Of a DNA stretch of 37,823 bases, positions 16,893-24,840 are shown piece after piece. Position numbers and translations under genes: made by a program. The notes below the pieces were generated by a model. It was not told the origin of the DNA. It saw nothing but the letters and a program-made list of their open reading frames with translations, and searched no databases. How positions within the stretch are numbered: the stretch's first letter is position 1; the number at the start of each line of letters is the position of its first letter. Source of the DNA: an uncultured Alphaproteobacteria bacterium (GTDB taxonomy: Bacteria; Pseudomonadota; Alphaproteobacteria; HIMB59; GCA-002718135); assembly GCA_902569865.1 (NCBI GenBank), contig CACFVT010000009.1, forward strand, positions 1-37,823, given 5' to 3'.

Positions 16893-18041
16893 ATGAAAAT
16901 CGGAGCAGTAGGACTAGGAAACAGAATAGCACACGTTTATCATGAATTATCTCAAATTAATAAAGATGCAGAATTAATTGCCTATGTTGACCCTCTACCA
17001 ATAGGTAGGGAATATGCAGAAAAAAATGAATTTTTTCCCAGAAAAGAATATTCCACATTAAATGAAATGTTATCTAATGAAAAATTAGATCTTCTAATGA
17101 TAGGGTCCCCAAACCATCTTCATCTAGAGCATATAAAAATTGGACTCAATTCAGGTATCAAAATTTTTGCTGAAAAACCAATTGTTGTTAATGAAAATCA
17201 ATCTTTTGAATTAGCAAAGCTGTTAGGTGAGTTTGGCCAAGATCAAGTCTTGGTAGGTTTGGTTTTGAGATATTCCCAGCATGCTAGATCAGTTAGAGAT
17301 TTAATAAATAAAAATGTTTTGGGCAATATTGTTTCTATTGAAGCTTCGGAACATATTATGCCCTGGCACGGTGGTTTTTTTATGCGTAATTGGCGTCGAA
17401 AAGAAAAATTTTCTGGCGGATTTATGTTAGAAAAGTGTTGTCATGATATAGATTTTTATAACATGATAGCAGGATGTAGAGTTAAAAGAGTTGCAAGTTT
17501 TGGAGGCAGAAGTTCATTTATTCCTAAAAATAAACCAAAAGAAAATTTAGAAGAATTTTCAAAATATAATTTGTTTGGATGGGAGGCAAAAGAAAATGTA
17601 TTTGATAGTGATGCTGACATTGTTGATCACCAAGTAGCAATAATTGAATATGAAAATGGAGCGACTTTAGCTTTTCACACAAACATGCGCGTACCCGATG
17701 AGTTTAGACGCTTTGCTGTAATAGGAACAGATGGAATGGTAGAAGGTGATTTTGTTCGAGGTTTTTTAAAAGCACACGATCAACAAAATAATATTATTTT
17801 AGATGAAGATTATGGTGCAGCGTTTGGAATGGTAAAAGGTCATTATGGTGCAGATAATCTTATGTTAAAAGATATTAACCAACATTTAACCAATTCTGAT
17901 AAAATAAATTTACCAGTGGGTGTCAAAGATTGTATTGAGGCAGGTGTTGTTGCTATGAAGTTAGATGAATCAAGAAAGACAGGTAAAATTATTGATTTAA
18001 CATCTAGTTGGAATAGGTTAGACAAGGAAATGAAAAAGTAA
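16893..18041 (+). CDS. Gfo/Idh/MocA-family NAD(P)-dependent oxidoreductase
   Basis: 382 residues. The N-terminal Rossmann fold starts IGAVGLGNRIAHVYHEL, followed by IGSPNHLHLEHI and the family hallmark AEKPIVV (about 94-100), whose Lys normally binds substrate. The C-terminal dimer domain includes GGFMLEKCCHDIDF, with a His at the usual catalytic position (H-D-x-D). These enzymes oxidise or reduce sugars, inositols or sugar acids. AGGATG before ATG 16893 is a good ribosome site. Two bases separate it from the permease gene. It may act on the imported sugar or provide an epimerisation or 3-keto step; the substrate is not visible. Confidence 0.85.
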   Translation: MKIGAVGLGNRIAHVYHELSQINKDAELIAYVDPLPIGREYAEKNEFFPRKEYSTLNEMLSNEKLDLLMIGSPNHLHLEHIKIGLNSGIKIFAEKPIVVNENQSFELAKLLGEFGQDQVLVGLVLRYSQHARSVRDLINKNVLGNIVSIEASEHIMPWHGGFFMRNWRRKEKFSGGFMLEKCCHDIDFYNMIAGCRVKRVASFGGRSSFIPKNKPKENLEEFSKYNLFGWEAKENVFDSDADIVDHQVAIIEYENGATLAFHTNMRVPDEFRRFAVIGTDGMVEGDFVRGFLKAHDQQNNIILDEDYGAAFGMVKGHYGADNLMLKDINQHLTNSDKINLPVGVKDCIEAGVVAMKLDESRKTGKIIDLTSSWNRLDKEMKK

Positions 18042-18043
18042 TA

Positions 18044-18943
18044 ATGAATAAAAAACTAAGATCTTTTAATTCTCCTACATTTTTAGCTTACGCCCTAATA
18101 GCTCCTGCAGCCATTTATATTCTGTTAATTGTTGCGTGGCCAGTTCTTGAAACAATAAGACTATCTTTTACAAACTCTAGTTTAGCTGGAGAGGATTATG
18201 TTGGTTTTGAAAATTATGAAAAAATGCTCTCAAGTAAAAAATTTAATAAAATCGTTACAAGAACTTTTGTTTGGATGTTTTTCTCAGTAAGTTTGAAGTT
18301 AATTATTGGCTTAATTGGAGCAATTTTATTGAATGCTAACTTAAGAGGCCGATCTATGTTTAGGGTTTTAATAATGCCTCCATGGGTGGTTCCAATTGCT
18401 ATAGGTATGCTTGGATGGCTTTGGCTTTATAATGGTTATTTTGGCATAATTGCTGGCGTAGGAATGCATACAGGAATTTTGGATGGCCCCTTTGGTTTTC
18501 TTGCATATAAACAAAGCGCATTTATTTCTACAATTGTAGCTGACGTATGGGTTGGCACTCCTATGGTAACTGTTTTTTTCTTAGCAGCAATGCAAGGAGT
18601 TCCAAGAGATTTATATGAAGCTGCTTATTGTGATGGTGCTTCAAGATGGGACAGATTTTTTAAAATTACACTTCCTCAAATTACACCTGTTATTATTACT
18701 ATGTCTATATTATCGGCAATTTGGACTTTCAATTCTTTTGAAATAATTTGGATATTGACTGAAGGAGGACCAAGAGGTGCAACAACCACTCTAATTATTG
18801 ATACATATAAGCAGGCACTAGGTAATTATAAGTTTGGAAGAGGTGCCGCAAGAGCAGTTGTTGTAATGATTTTATTAACTTTATTTGCAGGTTTTTACCT
18901 AGCTCTTTTAGCTAGGATTAATAAGAAGATTTCTCATGGATAA
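18044..18943 (+). CDS. Sugar ABC importer permease, MalF/UgpA type
   Basis: 299 residues, six predicted membrane segments, and the EAA loop EAAYCDGASRWDRFFKITLPQITP (central part near residue 190) that docks on the ATPase. It belongs to the carbohydrate uptake transporter 1 class, which takes up oligosaccharides, glycerol phosphate or amino sugars. The end overlaps the next permease gene by 8 bases, so the two are translated together. It has no fused domain. Context with GH20, NagA and NagB-II points to an N-acetylhexosamine-containing substrate, comparable to the DasABC or NgcEFG systems. Confidence 0.88.
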   Translation: MNKKLRSFNSPTFLAYALIAPAAIYILLIVAWPVLETIRLSFTNSSLAGEDYVGFENYEKMLSSKKFNKIVTRTFVWMFFSVSLKLIIGLIGAILLNANLRGRSMFRVLIMPPWVVPIAIGMLGWLWLYNGYFGIIAGVGMHTGILDGPFGFLAYKQSAFISTIVADVWVGTPMVTVFFLAAMQGVPRDLYEAAYCDGASRWDRFFKITLPQITPVIITMSILSAIWTFNSFEIIWILTEGGPRGATTTLIIDTYKQALGNYKFGRGAARAVVVMILLTLFAGFYLALLARINKKISHG

Positions 18944-19775
18944 ATATACATTTTTAGAAAAGTTTTTTATTTATTCGGCAATCTTTATTTTTATGACATT
19001 TATCCTTTTACCCTTTGTAGAAATGTTTTATGCATCTCTTCGCCCATTAGATCATTTATTTAGATCACCTTATCAATTCTATTCAGATGATTTATCATTC
19101 TGGGCTTACAGCGAAATGTGGAACACAGTACCTATGTTAGGAAGATATATATTTAATAGTTTTTTCTTAGCATCATCGGTAGCAATTTTTACTTTACTTT
19201 TTGTTATTCCTGCAGCTTATTCATACGCAAGATTTAATTTTCCATTTAAAAATTCTTCCTTGTATATTTTATTAGCAATTAATATGTTTTCTGGTGCTGT
19301 ACTATTAATCCCTTTATACAAAGTACTAAGAACATTTGGACTTTTGAACAGTTATCAAGCGATGATAGTGCCTGGTGTAGCTTTTTTAATACCTACATCA
19401 ATATGGTTATTAAAATCTTATTTTGAAAAAATACCTGTAGATCTTGAAGAGGCAGCTTTTGTTGATGGCGCTTCTCGAGTTCAAATTTTAAGACATATTA
19501 TAGCACCTCTAAGTACACCAGGATTAGTCGTTGTAGGAATTTATGCTTTCATCGGTGCCTATGCTCAACAATTCTTATTTGCTATAACTTTTAACCAAAA
19601 GAAAGAATATATGCCAATACCTTCAGGATTGTATGAGTTTATTGGATATCAAAGTGTCAAATGGAATGAAATGATGGCAGCCTCATTAGTTGGAATAGCT
19701 CCCGTATTGATTTTATTTATATTTTTACAAAAATATATTGTGGAAGGATTAACTGCTGGAGCAGTTAAAAACTAG
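18936..19775 (+). CDS. Sugar ABC importer permease, MalG type, copy 1
   Basis: 279 residues with six membrane segments; the EAA loop is EEAAFVDGASRVQILRHIIAP (central part near 180). It overlaps the MalF-type gene by 8 bases and is followed after one base by an almost identical second copy at 19777-20616. The two proteins have equal length and differ at roughly 26 positions by my hand count, mostly in the first membrane segment and in the stretch after FFLAS. Either copy could complete the transporter. Confidence 0.88.
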   Translation: MDKYTFLEKFFIYSAIFIFMTFILLPFVEMFYASLRPLDHLFRSPYQFYSDDLSFWAYSEMWNTVPMLGRYIFNSFFLASSVAIFTLLFVIPAAYSYARFNFPFKNSSLYILLAINMFSGAVLLIPLYKVLRTFGLLNSYQAMIVPGVAFLIPTSIWLLKSYFEKIPVDLEEAAFVDGASRVQILRHIIAPLSTPGLVVVGIYAFIGAYAQQFLFAITFNQKKEYMPIPSGLYEFIGYQSVKWNEMMAASLVGIAPVLILFIFLQKYIVEGLTAGAVKN

Positions 19776-19776
19776 A

Positions 19777-20616
19777 TTGGATAAATATAAACTTTACGAA
19801 AAAATAATTTTATATTTTTCAATTACAATTTTTTTAATTTTTATATTACTTCCTTTTGTTGAAATGTTTTATGCATCTCTTCGCCCATTAGATCATTTAT
19901 TTAGATCACCTTATCAATTTTTTTCTGATGACTTATCTTTCTGGGCTTATAGAGAAATGTGGAATACAGTACCAATGCTTCCAAGATATATATTTAATAG
20001 TTTTTTTCTTGCATCAGTTACTTCATTAATTACTCTTTTATTTGTTATTCCCGCTGCTTATTCATACGCAAGATTTAATTTTCCTTTCAAAAATTCTTCC
20101 TTGTATATTTTATTAGCAATTAATATGTTTTCTGGAGCAGTGCTTCTTATTCCTTTATATAAAGTTCTCAGAACTTTTGGATTACTAAATACATATCAGG
20201 CAATGATAGTACCTGGTGTAGCTTTTTTAATTCCAACTGCTATTTGGCTACTAAAATCATATTTTGAAAAAATACCTGTAGATCTTGAAGAGGCAGCTTT
20301 TGTTGACGGCGCTTCTCGAGTTCAAATTTTAAGACATATTATAGCACCTCTAAGTACACCAGGATTAGTCGTTGTAGGAATCTATGCATTCATCGGTGCC
20401 TATGCTCAACAATTCTTATTTGCTATAACTTTTAACCAAAAGAAAGAATATATGCCAATTCCATCCGGATTGTATGAATTTATTGGTTATACTACGGTAA
20501 AATGGAATGAAATGATGGCAGCCTCATTAGTTGGAATAGCCCCTGTTTTAATTGTCTTTTTATTTCTTCAAAAATATATTGTGGAAGGATTAACCTCAGG
20601 AGCGGTAAAAAACTAG
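19777..20616 (+). CDS. Sugar ABC importer permease, MalG type, tandem copy 2
   Basis: A 279-residue paralogue of the preceding gene, with no length change. Its start codon is TTG at 19777 where copy 1 has ATG (both continue with codons for Asp-Lys-Tyr), and only one base separates the copy-1 stop from it, so translation is probably coupled and weaker. EAA loop and all membrane segments are intact and the frame is open, so it is not an evident pseudogene. The 841-base offset is constant along both genes. Copy 2 may form an alternative heterodimer with the MalF-type partner, giving altered specificity, or may be a recent duplicate kept by gene conversion. Confidence 0.85.
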   Translation: MDKYKLYEKIILYFSITIFLIFILLPFVEMFYASLRPLDHLFRSPYQFFSDDLSFWAYREMWNTVPMLPRYIFNSFFLASVTSLITLLFVIPAAYSYARFNFPFKNSSLYILLAINMFSGAVLLIPLYKVLRTFGLLNTYQAMIVPGVAFLIPTAIWLLKSYFEKIPVDLEEAAFVDGASRVQILRHIIAPLSTPGLVVVGIYAFIGAYAQQFLFAITFNQKKEYMPIPSGLYEFIGYTTVKWNEMMAASLVGIAPVLIVFLFLQKYIVEGLTSGAVKN

Positions 20617-20617
20617 C

Positions 20618-20671
20618 CTTAAACACTAAAACAACCTTGATCCATATTAGTACTTAATGTTAAGTGTTAAG
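20618..20671 (+). promoter_or_regulatory. Stem-loop in the leader of the solute-binding protein gene
   Basis: CTTAAACACT (20618-20627) can pair with AGTGTTAAG (20663-20671), giving 9 base pairs with one bulged A and a 35-base loop. The right arm also sits in overlapping TTAAG repeats and the 14-base palindrome ACTTAATGTTAAGT (20652-20665). It lies 9 bases before the Shine-Dalgarno. It may set mRNA stability between permease and binding-protein parts, or be an operator. Confidence 0.4.
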
Positions 20672-20688
20672 TAAATAATGGAGGAAAT

Positions 20689-21900
20689 ATGAATTTAAAA
20701 AAACTATCTTCATTTCTTATAATTTCAATATTTTCACTCACTGGTTTTAAATCTTTTGCAGCTGATGTGCATGGGGTTTTTTGCGGTAGTGATCTTAGAC
20801 CTAATTACGTAGAAATAGCTGATGAGTATATGAAAAACAATCCTGGTGTTAATGTAACATTAGAGGCTGTTCCTTGGGGTACTTGTCAGGATAAAGTAAT
20901 AAATCTTGCAATTGCAGGAGATCCAGTTGCATTTTCTTATGTAGGTTCAAGAACTTTAAAAGGTCTTGCAGAGAATGGACATATTTTAGAAACAAATATT
21001 CCTGCTTCTCAACAAGCGATGTATCAACCAGGTATTTTGAATACAGTTACGCATATGGGCAAAACTTGGGGTTTTCCTCACGCGTTTTCAACTAAAGCTC
21101 TTTTCATGAATTGTGGTTTACTAGAGCAAGCAGGTGTTGCTTGTGAAGGACCTCAAACATGGGATGAATTATATTCAATGGCAGAAGCTGTGACAAATAA
21201 TGTTGCTGGAGTTGCTGGTATTGGTTTAGCAGGTAAAGATTTTGATAATACAATGCACCAATTCTTAAACTATCTCTATAGTAATGGAGGGCAAGTTATT
21301 GATCCTTTAACTAATGAGATAACTCTTGATTCATCTAATGCAGTTCAAGCTCTAGAATTTTATGGAAGACTTGCTAACGTAGCTCAAGAAGGTCCATTAG
21401 CTTGGGAGAGATCTCAACTTACTGAACTTTTCAATGATGAAAAAATTGCAATGTACATTAATGGCCCTTGGGGAAGAGGTCAGCATAAGGAAGGATTAAA
21501 TGTAAGTACAGTTAGAATTCCTGCTGGACCACAAGGTAGTCAAGGCACTCTACTAATCACAGATAGTATTGCTGTTTTCAATAATACAGGCGTTGAAGAT
21601 CATGCAATGGCATTAGCAAGTATAATTTCATCAGGTGATTCTCAATACAGCTTAGATACTGATTGGGGTTTAACTCCAATTATGCAGTATCCTCAAATTG
21701 GAAAAGTAGCACCATACAATGAAGATTATTGGATGATGTTTATTGATGCAATCGGTGATGGAGGACCTGAGCCATTATTTGTTGATTACAAAGCATTTCA
21801 AGCTGTTATGAACTCAATGATTCAAGGAGCAATTCTTGAAGAAGGAGATCCTGCAGATTTAGTTGCTGAAGCAGCTGAAGAATTGGAAGAATATAAGTAA
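20689..21900 (+). CDS. Periplasmic sugar-binding protein (family 1 extracellular solute-binding)
   Basis: 403 residues. A Sec signal peptide (MNLKKLSSFLIISIFSL, cleaved near SFA-AD after residue 24) precedes a two-lobed solute-binding domain with the family features WGTCQDKVINLAIAGDP, WGFPHAFSTKALFMN, GPQTWDELYSMAE and AMYINGPWG. It has an acidic C terminus. A strong GGAGG lies 5 bases before the ATG, the best ribosome site in this island, as expected for a receptor made in excess. It supplies the importer encoded just upstream; ligand is probably an amino-sugar-containing saccharide from context. Unusually the receptor gene follows rather than precedes the permeases. Confidence 0.9.
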   Translation: MNLKKLSSFLIISIFSLTGFKSFAADVHGVFCGSDLRPNYVEIADEYMKNNPGVNVTLEAVPWGTCQDKVINLAIAGDPVAFSYVGSRTLKGLAENGHILETNIPASQQAMYQPGILNTVTHMGKTWGFPHAFSTKALFMNCGLLEQAGVACEGPQTWDELYSMAEAVTNNVAGVAGIGLAGKDFDNTMHQFLNYLYSNGGQVIDPLTNEITLDSSNAVQALEFYGRLANVAQEGPLAWERSQLTELFNDEKIAMYINGPWGRGQHKEGLNVSTVRIPAGPQGSQGTLLITDSIAVFNNTGVEDHAMALASIISSGDSQYSLDTDWGLTPIMQYPQIGKVAPYNEDYWMMFIDAIGDGGPEPLFVDYKAFQAVMNSMIQGAILEEGDPADLVAEAAEELEEYK

Positions 21901-21913
21901 AATCTTTTTATTA

Positions 21914-21936
21914 TGCTGGGGTTTTTAACCCCAGCA
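21914..21936 (+). terminator. Intercistronic stem-loop after the binding-protein gene
   Basis: TGCTGGGG (21914-21921) pairs perfectly with CCCCAGCA (21929-21936) around a 7-base loop, an 8-bp GC-rich stem that stands out in this sequence. No T-run follows on the plus strand, so it is better explained as a 3' stabiliser of the abundant receptor mRNA or a partial attenuator than as a full terminator. The next gene starts 16 bases later. Confidence 0.6.
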
Positions 21937-21952
21937 AATATCTCACAAAAGT

Positions 21953-22681
21953 ATGAGCAGTCTAAGTAAAAAATATTTATCTATAATTAGTAAAATTTTA
22001 GACAAAATCTCAGATGAAGAAGAAAAGAAAATTACAGATTGTGCAAAGATCATTAGAGACTCATATAAAAAAGGAGGTCAGTTATATATTTTTGGAACTG
22101 GACATTCTCGACTTTTAGGTGAAGAAGCTTTTCATAGAGCAGGTGGTTTTGCTGCAGCTTGTCCTATAAGAGATGATAATCTTACTTTTAAAAAAGGTGC
22201 AAAAAAAGCAACTTCATTGGAAAGAACTCCAAATGTTGCTAGAAAAGCTCTTAATAAATATAATATTACAAAAAAAGATATTTTAATGATTGTATCAAAC
22301 TCTGGGGTTAATCACGCTCCAGTAGAAGCTGCAATAATAGCTAAAGAAAAGAACATTAAAACTATTGCTCTAACATCTGTTAAATATTCAAAAAAGGCTC
22401 CACTATCAAAACTTAATAAGAAATTGTATGAAATAGTAGATATTTTTATAGATAATAAAATTCCCCCTGGCGATACAGTTATAAGTGTGAGCAAATTTAG
22501 TGTTGGTCCTGTATCTACAATAACAGGATCTTTCATTTTAAATGCTATATTGATTGAAGTAGCATCAATGTTAAAAACTGAAAAAATTTTTCCTTTTTAT
22601 ATTAGCTCAAATATGCCTAACGCAACTAAAAATAATACTAAACTTGAAAACAAATTTAGAAAACAAAACCCGCATTTATAA
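21953..22681 (+). CDS. SIS-domain phosphosugar-binding protein (SIS_2/UPF0309-like)
   Basis: 242 residues with a single SIS domain. Phosphosugar-binding loops are LYIFGTGHSRLLGEEAFHRAGG (starting about residue 44) and IVSNSGVNHAPVEAA. These resemble the SIS_2 group that includes MurQ-like etherases, GmhA and UPF0309 proteins. Role is binding or isomerising a phosphorylated sugar in the cytoplasm; a specific reaction is not assigned. Context right before NagA and a second SIS enzyme suggests an amino-sugar phosphate. Confidence 0.75.
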   Translation: MSSLSKKYLSIISKILDKISDEEEKKITDCAKIIRDSYKKGGQLYIFGTGHSRLLGEEAFHRAGGFAAACPIRDDNLTFKKGAKKATSLERTPNVARKALNKYNITKKDILMIVSNSGVNHAPVEAAIIAKEKNIKTIALTSVKYSKKAPLSKLNKKLYEIVDIFIDNKIPPGDTVISVSKFSVGPVSTITGSFILNAILIEVASMLKTEKIFPFYISSNMPNATKNNTKLENKFRKQNPHL

Positions 22682-22738
22682 TATGTTAGTTTAAAAAAAA
22701 ATTTTAATAAATATTTAGGATTAATTATTAGGAATAAC

Positions 22739-23821
22739 ATGAGTAAAATTTCAGGTACTATAGTTAACTATGATTCAACTTTTCAAGCTGAAATTGAGTT
22801 TGATAAATCAATAAATAAAATAAATAAAACCAATCAACTCAATAATAAAAATATTATAATACCTGGTTTTATTGACCTTCATTGTCATGGGGGTGGTGGG
22901 TTTGATACAATGGATGGTAAAGATGCAATAGAGCGGATGTCTAAATATCATTTATCAAAAGGAACAACTTCTTTATTACCTACAACTTGGACGAGTACTT
23001 ATGATCATACTTGCAAATCACTTACTGAATTTAATTCATTGATTAATGAAAATTCAAATATCTTAGGTGTACATTTAGAAGGTCCCTTTATAAATCCCAA
23101 TAAATTAGGTGCTCAGCCACCTAGAGCCTTATTGCCATCTAAAGAATTTATTGAAGGAATTTCAAAATTAGCACCAATTAAAACAATTACATTAGCACCA
23201 GAACTAGATGGTATGAGTGATTTTATACCTTTTTTAATTGAAAAAAATATTAATGTTCAATTTGGTCATTCACTTGCAGACAGTGATTGTTGTGAAAAAT
23301 ATATGAATAAATACAAAGTAAGTTTTACCCATTTATATAATGCTATGTCAGCTAATAATCATAGAAAACCAGGAGTTTTGTCTGCAGCTCTATTAAAAGG
23401 TAAATTTGCTGAAATTATTTGTGATATGAATCATGTAAGTAAAGAGTCAATTCTCATAGCAAAAAAATGTATTCCTGATTTATATGCAATAACTGACTCA
23501 ATAAGTGCATGTGGATTATGCAACGGAGACTATAAATTTGCTGAAGCAGATATCACTAAGACTGATAAAAAAGTTGTAATGAAAGAATCAGGTACTTTGG
23601 CAGGGAGTATAGTTAATATGTATGAAACTTTTTTAAATTTATTAAAAATAAATTTACCTATGGAAGATGTTGTAAAAATGACAAGTTTTTCAGCAGCAAA
23701 ATATTTAAATGATGATACTATCGGCTATATAAAAGAGGGTTATAGATCAAATTTTTTAGTTTTAGATCAAGATTTAAATATTGAAAAAATTTATTTAAAT
23801 GGACATTTAGTTAATGACTAA
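22739..23821 (+). CDS. nagA: N-acetylglucosamine-6-phosphate deacetylase
   Basis: 360 residues of the amidohydrolase superfamily. It removes acetate from GlcNAc-6-phosphate to give glucosamine-6-phosphate. Metal and catalytic positions are present: His48-x-His50 (DLHCHGGGG), Glu114 (HLEGPF), His177 (FGHSLAD), His198 (THLYNAM) and the catalytic Asp253 in ITDSISACG. HRKPGVLSAAL matches the substrate loop. AGGA precedes the ATG. Its last 8 bases overlap the NagB-II gene, so the two consecutive steps are translationally linked. It requires a phosphorylated substrate, yet no N-acetylglucosamine kinase is seen nearby. Confidence 0.92.
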   Translation: MSKISGTIVNYDSTFQAEIEFDKSINKINKTNQLNNKNIIIPGFIDLHCHGGGGFDTMDGKDAIERMSKYHLSKGTTSLLPTTWTSTYDHTCKSLTEFNSLINENSNILGVHLEGPFINPNKLGAQPPRALLPSKEFIEGISKLAPIKTITLAPELDGMSDFIPFLIEKNINVQFGHSLADSDCCEKYMNKYKVSFTHLYNAMSANNHRKPGVLSAALLKGKFAEIICDMNHVSKESILIAKKCIPDLYAITDSISACGLCNGDYKFAEADITKTDKKVVMKESGTLAGSIVNMYETFLNLLKINLPMEDVVKMTSFSAAKYLNDDTIGYIKEGYRSNFLVLDQDLNIEKIYLNGHLVND

Positions 23822-24836
23822 TTCTTTAGTCTTAAATGAAGCACTCAGCATACCAAGTGTTATAGGTAAATTTGCTTTTAGTGATAAAAATCCATATCAG
23901 GAAATAACTGATTTGATTAATCAAAAAAAAATAAAATATATTGTTACTATTGCTAGAGGAACTTCAGATTGTGCCGCATTATATAGCTCTTATATTTTTG
24001 CAAAATATCTAGGATTGCCATCTTACAGTATGCCACCATCAATTATTACTTTGGAAAAATCAAAATTTAATTTTTCAGAAGCTTTAGTTATTGTTATTAG
24101 TCAATCAGGTAAAAGTAATGATTTAATTGAGTGTGAAAAAAAATCACAAGAATTTGGCGCCATTACTATGTTAATATCTAATAATGAAAACAGCCCTATT
24201 ATCAATTCTGCTAATTATTTCTTTAATATGTTTGCAGGTGTAGAAAAAAGTGTTGCTGCTACTAAATCATTTGTACAAACTTTATTAATATTAAAAAAAC
24301 TAGTTTTTATTTGCCAAGGAAAACATAAAATTAATGATAATATAAAAATATTGAGTGATACGCTTTTGAAGGATGCAAATAATCAATGGAGTATTAATCT
24401 AGTAGATAATAGTATTAATTCAGGTTTTATACTTGGAAGGGGTGTTGGTTTTGCACTTTCCAACGAGATGTCTCTAAAATTCAAGGAATTATGTCAAGAA
24501 ATGATTGAGCCTTTTAGTAGTGCAGAAGTGATGCATGGACCAAAAAGTCTAATTCAAGATACATTTAAAATTTTTACTTTAAGTATGAATGATAAAAGTG
24601 GTTTAACTGTTCAAAATGACAGTAATGAAATTACAAAATATACAAAACTGGTCTATAATATTTCTTCAGCTAAAGACCAAAGTAAAAATTTTTACTTTCC
24701 TCCAGATCAAATTACAGAATTTGACTCGATAGTTATAATGTCAAAATTTTATCCATGGATTGTTCGCTATACTCAAAATAAAGGACTTGATCCAGATAAG
24801 CCTCGTTATTTAACTAAAGTTACTCAAACTTTTTAA
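23814..24836 (+). CDS. nagB-II: Glucosamine-6-phosphate deaminase, SIS type (NagB-II)
   Basis: 340 residues, two SIS domains like the isomerase half of GlmS but without the glutaminase domain. Binding loops are TIARGTSDCAALY (about 43-55) and ISQSGKSNDLIE (about 98-109); EVMHGPKSLI and the C-terminal GLDPDKPRYLTKVTQTF are typical of the GlmS/NagB-II group. Predicted reaction is glucosamine-6-phosphate to fructose-6-phosphate plus ammonia, the step after NagA. AgaS-type (galactosamine-6-phosphate) activity is a possible alternative. It overlaps nagA by 8 bases. Confidence 0.88.
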   Translation: MTNSLVLNEALSIPSVIGKFAFSDKNPYQEITDLINQKKIKYIVTIARGTSDCAALYSSYIFAKYLGLPSYSMPPSIITLEKSKFNFSEALVIVISQSGKSNDLIECEKKSQEFGAITMLISNNENSPIINSANYFFNMFAGVEKSVAATKSFVQTLLILKKLVFICQGKHKINDNIKILSDTLLKDANNQWSINLVDNSINSGFILGRGVGFALSNEMSLKFKELCQEMIEPFSSAEVMHGPKSLIQDTFKIFTLSMNDKSGLTVQNDSNEITKYTKLVYNISSAKDQSKNFYFPPDQITEFDSIVIMSKFYPWIVRYTQNKGLDPDKPRYLTKVTQTF

Positions 24837-24840
24837 TATT

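Larger units (their letters stand above)
18936..20616 (+). repeat. Tandem gene duplication of the MalG-type permease
   Basis: The two 840-base genes align without gaps at offset 841. Similarity is patchy: 19420-19618 and 20261-20459 differ at only 3 of 199 bases, and 19020-19078 matches 19861-19919 completely, while the first 80 bases and the stretch after 19165 have diverged strongly, including synonymous changes. That mosaic is typical of gene conversion acting on an older duplication. Confidence 0.85.
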
